Part shown: in pieces, positions 52,086-61,106 of the stretch
How positions within the stretch are numbered: the first letter of the stretch is position 1
Layout of the letters: every line of letters starts with the position of its first letter
Made by a program: the position numbers and the translations under genes
The notes under the pieces: model-generated
What the model saw: only the letters and a program-made list of their open reading frames with translations
What the model was told of the DNA's origin: nothing
Database searches by the model: none
Assembly: GCA_943736015.1 (NCBI GenBank)
Contig: OX031069.1
Span: forward strand, 25,301,235 to 25,365,234
DNA: 64,000 bases
Direction: 5' to 3'
DNA from: Tridacna crocea
Lineage: Eukaryota > Mollusca > Bivalvia > Cardiida > Cardiidae

Positions 52086-54176
52086 CAAGAGGACCATGAT
52101 GGTCCTATATCGCTCACCTGAGTACTAAGCAGTAAAGGTCTACAATGAAGATAAATACCAAATATCAAAGTTCAAGGTCAAATTATTCTGACAGGGTATG
52201 TAACTGTGCAAAATGCATCTTCTATTTTTTGGAGAAGAAGATTTTTAAAGTTTTCCTTCATTGTTCCTATGTTTCAAACTTGTGACCCCCGGGGCAGGGC
52301 TAGTTTTGACCCCAGGGGCATCATATGAACATTCTTAGTAGAGATCCACTAAGAGATGCTACCTACAAAATATCAAAACTCTGCATCTTCTAGTTTCAGA
52401 GAAGAAGCTTTTTGAAGTATTCCTTCTTTATTCCTATGTTTCAAACTTTTGTGACCCCCCCCCCCCCCCCCCCCCCCCCGGGCAGGGCCAGTTTTGACCC
52501 CAGGGGCATCATATGAACAATCTTGGTAGAGATCTACAAAGAGATGCTACATACAAAATCTCAAAACTCTGCATCTTCTAGTTTCAGAGAAGAAGATTTT
52601 TAAAGTTTTCTTTCTTTGTTCCTATGTTTCAAACTTGTGACCCCAGGGACAGGGCCAGTTTTTATCCTAGGGGCGTCATTATGAACAATCTCGGTAAAGG
52701 TCCACTAAGAAATGCTACATACCAAATATCAAAGCTCTGCACCTTCTAGTTTCAGAGAAGAAGGTTTTTAAAATTTTCCTTCTTTGTTCCTATGTTTCAA
52801 ACTTGTGACCTCGGGGGCAGGGCCAGTTTTGACCCCATGGGCATCATATGAACAATCTTGGTAGAGGTCCACTAGGAGATGCTACAAGTCAAATATCAAA
52901 GCTCTGCAACTTCTAGTTTCAGAGAAGAAGATTTTAAAAGTTTTCCTTTTTTGTTTCTATGTTTTAAACTTGTGACCTCCAGGGCGGGGCCAGTTTTGAC
53001 CCCAGGGGCATCATGTGAACAATCTTGGTAGAGATCCACTAGGAAATGGTACATACCAAATATCAAAGCTCTGCACCTTCTAGTTTCAGAGAAGAAGGTT
53101 TTTTCAAGTTTTCCTTCTTTGTTGCTAGTTTCAAACTTGTGACCACCCAGACAGGGCCAGTTTTGACCCCAAGGACACAATATGAACAATCTTGGTAGAG
53201 ATCCACTAAGAGATGCTTCATACCAAATATCAAAGCTTTGCACCTTCTAGTTTCAGAGAAGAAGATTTTAAAAGTTTTCCTTCTTTGTTCCTATGTTTCA
53301 ATCTTGTGACCTCCCAGACAAGGCCAGTTTTAACCCCACATGCATCATATGAACAATCTCAGTAGAGGTCCACTAGGAGATGCTACATACCAAATATCAA
53401 AGCTCTGCACCTTCTAGTTTCAGAGAAGCAGATTTTTAAAGTTTTCCTTCATTGTTCCAATGTGACCTCAGGGACGGGGCCAGTTTTGACCCCAGGGGCA
53501 TCATATGAATAATCTTGGTACAGGTCCACTAGGAGATGCTACATACCAAAATCAAAGCTCTGCACCTTCTAGTTTCAGAGAAGAAGATTTTTAAAGTTTT
53601 CCTTCTTTGTTGCTCGTTTCAAACTTGTGACCCCAGGGACAGGGCAGTTTTGACCCCAGGGGCATCATATGAACAATATTGGTACAGGTCCACTAGGTGA
53701 TGCTACATACCAAATATCAAAGCTCTGCACCTTCTAGTTTCAGAGAAGAAGATTTTTAGAGTTTTCCTTCTTTGTTCCTATGTTTCAAACTTGTGACCCC
53801 CGTGGCAGGGTCAGTTTTGACCCCATGGGCATCATATGAACAATCTTGGTAGAGGTCCATTAGGAGATGCTACATACAAAATATCAAAGCTCTACACCTG
53901 CTAGTTTGAGAGAAGAAGATTTTTAAAGATTTTGCCTTTTTTTTTTCCTTTTGGTTGCCATGGCAACCAGAGTATCTGCTGGAATTCAATCTCTTGAACA
54001 GTTTTGGTAGAGCTTCACCCAAGGAACATCCCTGCCAAGTTTCATCAAGATCGGCCCAGTGGCTTAGGAGGAGACGATGTTTAAAGAAATTGTGGACGAC
54101 AGACAACGCACAATGGATGATGGACATTGGGCGACCACAAAAGCTCACCATGAGCACTTCATGCTCAGGTGAGCTT
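52086..54176 (+). mobile_element. GCTCACCTGAG-type element with about 11 units of 170 bp
   Basis: The 5' end ACAAGAGGACCATGATGGTC contains a palindrome, then TATCGCTCACCTGAG. The body repeats CTTCTAGTTTCAGAGAAGAA, GGGCAGGGCCAGTTTTGACC and TCATATGAACAATCTTGGTA. The 3' end has GTTGCCATGGCAAC, CGACCACAAAAGCTCACCAT and a hairpin GAGCACTTCATGCTC before AGGTGAGCTTAAAAA. No protein is encoded; the long ORFs are repeats. It lies in the last intron of the Ig-like gene. Confidence 0.85.
52446..52479. repeat. about 32-nt poly-C run
   Basis: An expanded GACCCCC in one unit of the 170-bp array. The exact length is assembly-sensitive. Confidence 0.85.
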
Positions 54177-54262
54177 AAAAACCAAATATCCTCCTTTTAC
54201 TCAAGCTTATAAAATTCATCTCGATACTTTGAGGTAAGGCCATTTTCAGTAACAGAAAGTGT

Positions 54263-54494
54263 TTAACCCTTTACCAAACAATTCCTGGTTTTTAACACCA
54301 TCAGATAAAGGCCAAATTTGAAAAAAATTGTGGGAAAAGGAGAAAAGAGTCTTTTCAAGCATTTTTGCCTTTTCGTGCAAAATTTTCAATTCTTTTAAAA
54401 TCAAGTTTCAATTTTTGAGCCATCTTTATTCTGAGATCTGCAAATGCATTCAATTTGGATAAGTCTAAAATTTTGTCATTTGGAAAACAGTTAA
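54263..54494 (+). mobile_element. TTAA MITE, diverged centre
   Basis: Ends clear; centre replaced by AAAGAGTCTTTTCAAGCA. Shares TTAA 54491-54494 with the next. Confidence 0.75.
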
Positions 54495-54711
54495 CCCTTT
54501 GATACTCATTTCTACGCATTGGTTGTAGAAGCCTTTGGAAAACATTGTGGCCAAAGGTGAAATTGCTTGTGGCTAGCAATTTTATCTTTTGTCACAATGT
54601 TTTCTATGCTATCAAAAGATGTCATATACTCATAAGAAACTGCTTCATCCTTGCTGTTATTTAGGGTCAATTAGAGATACCATAGAAATGCCTTATGGGG
54701 TAAAGAATTAA
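54491..54711 (+). mobile_element. TTAA MITE, GCTTG/CTAGC variant
   Basis: AACATTGTGGCCAAAGGTGA and complement; ends 56 bp from the Ig-like exon 54767-54984. Confidence 0.72.
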
Positions 54712-54766
54712 AGGAGTGCTGATCAGAAGGGGATGTCAAATAAGAATATCTTAATAGAATATTTAC

Positions 54767-54984
54767 CACACAGTCTGATTCCATTATATGGTACTCTTTC
54801 TCAGGGTCTGTGAATTTCTCTACAGATCTAACTTCTATCATCTTGCCGCTATCCCCAAATCTCCAGAACGCATTACGACAAACTGGGGCTTGCTGACCAG
54901 GCTTTGTGAGTAGCTCACATTCAAGTTTCTGGTATTTATCTCCAGGCTTTGTTGTAAGATTGGAACACATGAACTCGGGTTTGT
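54767..54984 (-). CDS. second extracellular exon of the same Ig-like gene
   Basis: Reads minus from acceptor TGTTTCAG to donor GTAAAT. After the split Asp it codes KPEFMCSNLTTKPGDKYQKL, then ECELLTKPG, VCRNAFWRFGDSGKMIEV, and ends EYHIMESDCV. Four Cys and a central Trp suggest a disulfide-bonded, possibly degenerate Ig-like fold; NLT may be glycosylated. The phase fits the upstream exon exactly. This is clearly coding by composition and splice sites, but the fold is inference. Confidence 0.75.
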
Positions 54985-55025
54985 CTGAAACAGGTGTTAA
55001 AATTATCAGCAATACCAATTTTTTG

Positions 55026-55262
55026 TTAAACCCATTACCACACAATCCCTACGTTTGACAACCCTGAGAAAGAAGCCTTTAAAAAACATTGTAGGAAAAG
55101 GAGAAAATGCTGGTAACCAGCATTTTCTCCTTTTCCCACAATGTTTTTCTACTCTTCAAAAAATAAATTTCAAATTTTTAGTCACTTTTATTTTGTTGTC
55201 TGCAAATGCTTGGGATTTGGACAAACCTAAAAATTTAATATTGTCCTTTAGTAATGATTTAA
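55026..55262 (+). mobile_element. TTAA MITE beside an Ig-like exon
   Basis: TTAA both ends; perfect palindrome. It lies 41 bp upstream (in gene sense) of the exon starting at 54984. Confidence 0.87.
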
Positions 55263-55371
55263 TTTGACCCCTTACCCTATTAAATAACTGAAGTAAAATT
55301 TTCAAGCTATTAGAAAAACTCAGAACATTGCTATTTCAAAATTCTGTCTTTGAGAACAATATCTCCTTATC

Positions 55372-55435
55372 GGACAGTGTAGATCATGGATCAGACTGCA
55401 CATTCTGTGCAGTCTGATCTTGATCTACACTGTCC
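55372..55435. mobile_element. GTCTGATC palindromic element, copy E, best preserved
   Basis: GGACAGTGTAGATCATGGAT, ACATTCTGT centre, then GCAGTCTGATCTTGATCTAC; followed by CAAAAGGTCAGTGGGTTGTG, the inverse of the flank at copies A and B. Confidence 0.85.
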
Positions 55436-55473
55436 ACAAAAGGTCAGTGGGTTGTGATTAGCAGCCTAAGGGT

Positions 55474-55750
55474 TAATCCCCTTACAGCAGTCCCAAATTT
55501 CGACAAACAAGGGGGAGGAAACTGTCTGAACACATTGCAGGACGAGAAGAAGAAGCAGTCTGAAAATAGTGGTTTCTCAAAACTCAAATTGTTTGTACCA
55601 CATTGCTGTGTCTTGACAACACCTATGAGAAAAGGCTTTTGAAAACATTGTGGAAACAGGATAAAATTCTGTGTAACCAGCTTTTTTTCTTTTTTCCAAC
55701 AATGTTTTCTCCCCTATCAAATACAGTCTAACATTCTCTCATTTGGTTAA
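55474..55750 (+). mobile_element. decayed TTAA MITE(s)
   Basis: CTTTTGAAAACATTGTGGAA and TTCCAACAATGTTTTC arms remain. Confidence 0.5.
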
Positions 55751-55882
55751 CTCATTACCACATTATCCACACTTTTAAGAAAGAAGCCATTTGAAAACAT
55801 TGTGGGAAAAGGAGAAAATGCTGGTAACCAGCATTTTCTCCTTTTTCCACAATGTTTTCCACCCTACCCAAAACAGATTTAA
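55747..55882 (+). mobile_element. TTAA MITE, right arm truncated
   Basis: Full palindrome; cut off where the next copy starts at TTAA 55879-55882. Confidence 0.78.
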
Positions 55883-56107
55883 CCCTTTACCAAACAATCC
55901 CTGGTTTTTATGACCCAGAAGAAGAAGCCCTCTGAAAACATTGTGGGAAAAGGAGAAATTACTGGTAACCAGCATTTTCTCTTTTTCCCACAATGTTTTC
56001 TACTCTTCTAAAGTCAAGTTTCAATTTTTGAGTTACATTTATTTTGCCATCTGCAAGTGCTATCAATTTGGCCCAGTCTAAAGTTTTGTTGTTTGGGGAA
56101 GGGTTAA
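55879..56107 (+). mobile_element. TTAA MITE plus trailing fragment
   Basis: 229 bp with TTAA both ends. A right-arm fragment (TTTATTGTCTGCAAATGC) follows to 56186, 38 bp from the Ig-domain exon donor. Confidence 0.85.
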
Positions 56108-56223
56108 ATTTTTGAAACACATTTATTGTCTGCAAATGCTTTCAGCTCTGACTAGTCTACGATTTTGTTGTTAGGTAAAGAGTTTAGAGTAAAAGGTCAA
56201 GGAAAGAGAGCGGTGACAATTAC

Positions 56224-56476
56224 CAATTTTGACTGTTAATTTAATTCCAGCCTTTTTTTGTTGATAGTAATCCCCTGCAATATTTGCTTCACACAGGACC
56301 AGTTGTTCTGTGGACTTGGACATGAGATTCAATTCTCCAACGTGGAGATGCCCAGTGTAAGTTGGGCCCTCGCCGCTTGTGACTCTTTCATTGGTCTGAT
56401 TTACGATTAAATTTTCCTGGTTGTAGTAGAGCGACATCATGGGCTCTGGGTTACTGCCCTCTGCTTGACAATGTAT
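56224..56476 (-). CDS. Ig-like domain exon of a cell-surface protein (partial gene)
   Basis: Reads minus, from an acceptor TTAACAG to a donor GTAATT. It codes 84 residues starting IHCQAEGSNPEPMMSLYYN, with T-G-H-L-H-V-G-E-L-N-L in the middle and LVLCEANIAGDYYQQ near the end. A first Cys, a later L-x-C-x-A motif and beta-type spacing fit a single immunoglobulin-like domain, as in cell adhesion molecules. NQT may be a glycosylation site. The exon ends in phase 1 and joins the next exon through a split Asp codon. Earlier exons were not found; the sequence to the right is repeats. The exact family was not identified. Confidence 0.75.
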
Positions 56477-56645
56477 CTGTTAATTTTCAAATAGAAACAT
56501 GTAAATTTAGATGAAAAATAAAACTATCTCTTTTAAGTCTAAGAAATAATCTTTCTACCAATGTTGATTGTTCAATAAGCCACAGTTGTGATTTATGTGT
56601 CACAAGAAATAAATGATGTATATAACTGTCTGTCTCTATAATTTA

Positions 56646-56841
56646 TCAGAGCTCCAGATAGAGGGAGTGATTTTGATTTCAAAATTGAAAACATGAATTA
56701 TTCTCCACTAAACCCTATGATGTAGGAACTCATTAGAATCGACTCATCGAGACAATTCTAATGAGTACTCACAACATGGGGTTTGGAACAGAAATAAAGG
56801 ATTTAGAATACCATCACTCCCTCTTATCTGGAACTCTGATT
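56646..56841. mobile_element. TIR MITE, AGAGGGAGTGAT ends
   Basis: ATCAGAGCTCCAGATAGAGG and GAGTGAT at the left answer ATCACTCCCTCTTATCTGGA and ACTCTGAT at the right. An inner stem CTCATTAGAATCG/ATTCTAATGAG lies in the middle. Confidence 0.8.
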
Positions 56842-57030
56842 TACGTAGTTTGTTGATTAATTTGTGACAAATGATTTGACAACATGTGTAAATGTAAACC
56901 GACTCATAATAAAGATCCATAGTCCAGTATTGCTCCACTGGCTAATAAGTCAAAACACTACAAGCAAAATAGTACAATACTTGGCCAATTGGTTTCAAAC
57001 TAGAAGGTGTACTAAAATTGTTTCTGTAAC

Positions 57031-58625
57031 AAGAAGGCCATGATGGCCCTGAAATCGCTCACCTGAGTCTATTGACCAAACATAAACCATTTTCAATCTA
57101 GTTTCCCAGTGAACTAGTTTTGACCTGACATGACCCATTTTCAAACTCGTCCGAGATATCATCGAGGCAAAACACCCTGACCAACTTTCATGAGTATCAG
57201 ACTGAAAATGTGGCCTCTACAGCATACAAAAGGTTTTTAGGTTTTTCTAAGATTTGACCAAGTGAGCTAGTTATGGACCCTACAATTACCCATTATCAAT
57301 CTCTTTTGAGACACCACCAAAACAAAAATTCTGACCAAGTTTGAAGATTATCAGGCAGAAAATGTGGCCTCTAGAGTGTACACAAGGTTTTTCTAATATT
57401 TGATACAGTGACCTAGTTTTTGACTCCACATGACCCATTTTCAAACTCATTCAGGGTATCCCCTCCAAGACAAATATTATGAACAAGTTTCAGGAGTATC
57501 AGACTGAAAATGTGTCCTCCAGAGCATACACAAGGTTTTTATAGCATTTAACCTATTGACCTAGTTTTTGACCCAACATGACCCAATTTCAAAGTCATCC
57601 ACGATATTATCAAGGCACATATTCTGACCAATTTTCAAAAGTTTTGGGCTGAAAATGTGGCATCCAGAGCGTATACAAAGTTTTTCTAAGATATGACCTG
57701 GTAACCTAGTTTTTGACCCAACATGACCCATTTTCAGTCTTGCCCGAGATATTATGAAGACAAACATTCTAACCATTTTACAAGAGTTTTGGACTGAAAA
57801 TGTGGCCTCTAGAGCGTACAAAAGGTTTTTCTAACATTTGAACTTGTGACTTAGTTTTTGTACTGACATGTCCCATTTTTTAACTCGTCCAAGATATCAT
57901 CAAGACAAATATTGTGACTAACTTTCAAGAGTTTTGGACTGAAAATGTGGCCTCTAGAGCATACACAAGGTTTTTCTAAGATTTGACCAACTGACCTATT
58001 TTTGACCTGACATGACCCATTTTCGAACTCCTCCTAGATTTTATCAAGGCAAATATTCTGACCAAATTTCATGAGTATTTGACTGAAAATATGGTCTCTA
58101 GAGCGTACACAAGGTTTTTCTAAGATTTGACCTAGTGACCTAGTTTTTGACAGACATGACCCATTTTTTATCTCATCCGAGATATCAACGAGGCAAACAT
58201 CCTGAACAACTTTCATGAGTATCGGACTGAAAATATCGCCTCTAGAGGGTACACAATGTTTTTATAAGATTTGACCTAGTGACCTAGTTTTTGACCCGAC
58301 ATGACCCATTTTTGAACTCGTCCGAGATTTTATCGAAGCAAACATTCTGACCAACTTTCATGAGTATCGGACTGAAAATATCGCTTCCAGAGCGTACACA
58401 AGGTTTTTCTAAGATTTGACCTGGTGACCTAGTTTTTGACCCGACATGACCCAGTTTTTTCCTCGTCTGAGATTTTATAGAGGCAAACATTCTGACCAAC
58501 CTTCACGAGTGTCAGACTGAAAATGTGGCCTCTAGAGCGTATACAAAGTAAGTGATGACGCACGACAGACACTGCACTATCACAATAGCTCACTCTGAGC
58601 ACTTCGTCCTTAGGTGAGCTAAAAA
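57031..58625 (+). mobile_element. GCTCACCTGAG-type element with about 10 units of 145 bp
   Basis: 5' end AACAAGAAGGCCATGATGGC and ATCGCTCACCTGAG as in 52086. Body units share GACCTAGTTTTTGACCCGAC, ATGACCCATTTTCAAACTCG and AAAATGTGGCCTCTAGAGCG. 3' end AATAGCTCACTCTGAGCACT then TCGTCCTTAGGTGAGCTAAA. ORFs are repeat artefacts. Confidence 0.85.
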
Positions 58626-58639
58626 TGTACGAGAATGTT

Positions 58640-59366
58640 ATGACCACAAGGTAAAGCTATTTGACCACAAATCTAGAACTACTTGAAGCTTAGTGGAGGG
58701 CCACAAGATAAAGCTACAAACCAAGCAATACAGGTCTGAAATGTGTGGTTATAAACAAGATTTTCCAAGTTTCCACATTAAAAGGCCCTGTAAAACATGA
58801 GACCCTGAGACGGGGATAAATTTAGTAGCTCTAGATCTTTTGGTTAGTAACAAGATGATTTATTCAGTTTTCACTATAAAAGCCCATGTAAAACTTATGA
58901 CTTCAAGGATGGGACTCAATGACTAGGTACAAAATGATTTTTACAATTTTCCCTATATAAGCCAATGTAAAATTTGTGACCCCAGGGCTATAATTTGGGC
59001 ACCCTTGGTAGATACCCACTGCATAAAGCTACATGCCAAATTTGATAGCCCTAGGCCTAATGGCCAGGTACATAAAAAACAATTAAGTTTTCCCTTTAAA
59101 GTAAGCCCACATAAAACTTGTGACCACCGGGGTATGGCCAAATTTGACCCTAGGATTATAATTTGAAGAAACTTTGTAAAACATTACGTACAACTACATG
59201 CCAAAATTGGTAGCCCTAGGCCTTATGGTTTCAGACAAGAAGATTTTTAAAGACTTTCAATATTTTTCAGTTTTGTTGCCATGGTATATAATTTTTCAGG
59301 AAATTCTGAAGAGGACCATGGCAGGATCATTAAATTTTCTGCAAAGTTTTATCAAAATTGGATGGT
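58640..59366 (+). mobile_element. diverged minisatellite element, left part
   Basis: Degenerate units (ACTTGTGACCCCAGGG-like, GGTAGATACCCACTGCATAA) and TTGTTGCCATGGTATATAAT, as near the 3' end of the 52086 element. It is interrupted at 59367; CGCACGACAGACACTGGGCC and a TGTAGCTAAAAAC end appear at 63590-63645. Confidence 0.6.
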
Positions 59367-59842
59367 TACCGTATATGCTCGACTATAAGACGCCTTCGCT
59401 TATAAGACGCTCCCCCAACTTTGTGATTCAAAATCAGGGATTTCGTTGATGACCTCCTATAAGACGCATGTAGACTTCACTGGAACCATAACAGTCCTTA
59501 AATTGTGATTATTCAGCTGGATATACACCAAGCAGATATTACGATCTATCGTCGGGTGTCAAAGTTGCATCATTCCAAAAATGAATAGCCTGTATCTTAG
59601 CCGATCATACATTGATTCAAATCTAATTTCTTTTTAAAATGGGAAAAAGAAAAGGGTAAGGCATAGACCAAATCACTCACATTTTTTGTTAAAATAATCT
59701 TTTCGGGGAAATTAGGCCTTCGACGGTTTGCTCTAACTGTTAATTATCAATGGGTGCACAGACTACTTATCTCGCCGACAGGAAGAGTTAAATCAAAGAA
59801 CTAAAGTATTCAAGAGTGTATTACGCTCAGTAGGTTGTAATT

Positions 59843-60028
59843 TAAATCTCTACCAAAAGAAAGAAATTTGGACCGGTCCAAATCCAAAGGATTTGAATAT
59901 TATAAAAGTACCAGACTCAAAAACAGGATTTTGTTTCATCAGCATTTCCAGTTTTCCAACACATCGTGTTGTATCAGTCTTTTTCTTTCTTCCAGGTTGT
60001 AAATACCACGAATTTTTGGTAAGGGATT
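59843..60028 (-). mobile_element. decayed TTAA MITE
   Basis: GAAATTTGGACCGGTCCAAA and a weak palindrome near AGCATTTCCAG. Confidence 0.5.
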
Positions 60029-60153
60029 GAATATCTGTATGGCGAAGATACTTTCTAGCCATAAATGATGAGTTATCACAAAAGAGACTAATGCTTGCTA
60101 CTTCAAACCTAAATTATATAATCGGCAAACCTGTACGGTAACTTAAGGCTATG

Positions 60154-60384
60154 TTAACTCTTTACCAAACAATCTGAAGTTTTCAGGGCTGTGAGAAAAA
60201 AGCCTCCTGAAATCATTGTGGAAAAAGGAGAAATGATGGTCACCAGCATTTCCCCTTTTCCTACAATGTTTTCTATCCACCAAGAGCAAGTTTTAATCTT
60301 TGAACCGCATTAAGTTTTCTTTTTTTGTCTGCAAATCCTTCAGTTTGGACCAGTCCAAGATTATGTCGTTCGGTAAAGAGTTAA
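60154..60384 (+). mobile_element. TTAA MITE nested in the 59368 element
   Basis: TTAA both ends; centre ATGGTCACCAGCAT. Confidence 0.82.
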
Positions 60385-60385
60385 C

Positions 60386-61020
60386 CAAAGTGATGTAAAC
60401 TGCACTAATTTATTGATGGATGGCCTGGGTAGTGTAACCTATAAGATTTTGACATCAGTGTGTAAAACTTCTAAAAATAGGTGTGTACTTTCTTGTAAAC
60501 CACAGAGTCTGACTGCAGTCAAAACCCTTTACCTCCTTACCTCCACGATCAACTAATAAATGCTTCATAATTTTTATTTAGATCTGAATTGCACCTTAAA
60601 AATATTTACCCCAGTTAGGTTACTTATTACATCATTCTGATTCGTCACAATGCCAAAACTTATCAATTAGAACGCATTTGATTTTGAAAAAATAATGATT
60701 CATCTTTGAATTTTACAATCGTGGAAAGGGTCAATCAGTACTTTTATCTGTACTACAGTGAACTAGCGGGCCATAAATGAACTGGCTGAAACTGACACAG
60801 TTAGAGGAATAACTGCTCAGTCGAGTAATTTTTAAACTAAACCAACTAGTAAAACGTGATAACTGTGTTTTAAACTTTTATTTCTTCTCACAATGGGTGA
60901 TAAAAACAACTATTACTTAGTCACTTATAGCTTTAGATCAGCGTAACTCGTTTGTGAGGTGTTTTTTCCTTCGCGCTGATCAGCAGGCAAGTACGTTCTT
61001 CAGATGAAATTTTGTAAAGT
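60386..61020. other. internal part of the 59368 element, nothing recognised
   Basis: AT-rich, no ORF of note. Confidence 0.35.
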
Positions 61021-61106
61021 CCTTTGATAATGCGCTTATAAGACGCTCCCCCAACTTCAAGCTAAAAATTCCAGGGAAAAAAATGCGTCTTATAGTCGAG
61101 CATATA

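Larger units (their letters stand above)
59368..61106. mobile_element. element with CTCGACTATAAGACGC inverted ends
   Basis: TATATGCTCGACTATAAGAC and GC at the left, and GCGTCTTATAGTCGAGCATA and TA at the right. CGCTTATAAGACGCTCCCCC occurs as a direct repeat near both ends (59397 and 61031). About 1.74 kb, includes two nested TTAA MITEs, no transposase seen. Confidence 0.65.

Noticed and set aside
52896..53243. 115-codon minus ORF
   Set aside because: Product of the 170-bp tandem array; the repeated peptide only mirrors the DNA repeat.
57561..58647. Several minus ORFs with GSCRVKNRSPGQILEKPC-type repeats
   Set aside because: Same reason: 145-bp tandem array read in one frame.
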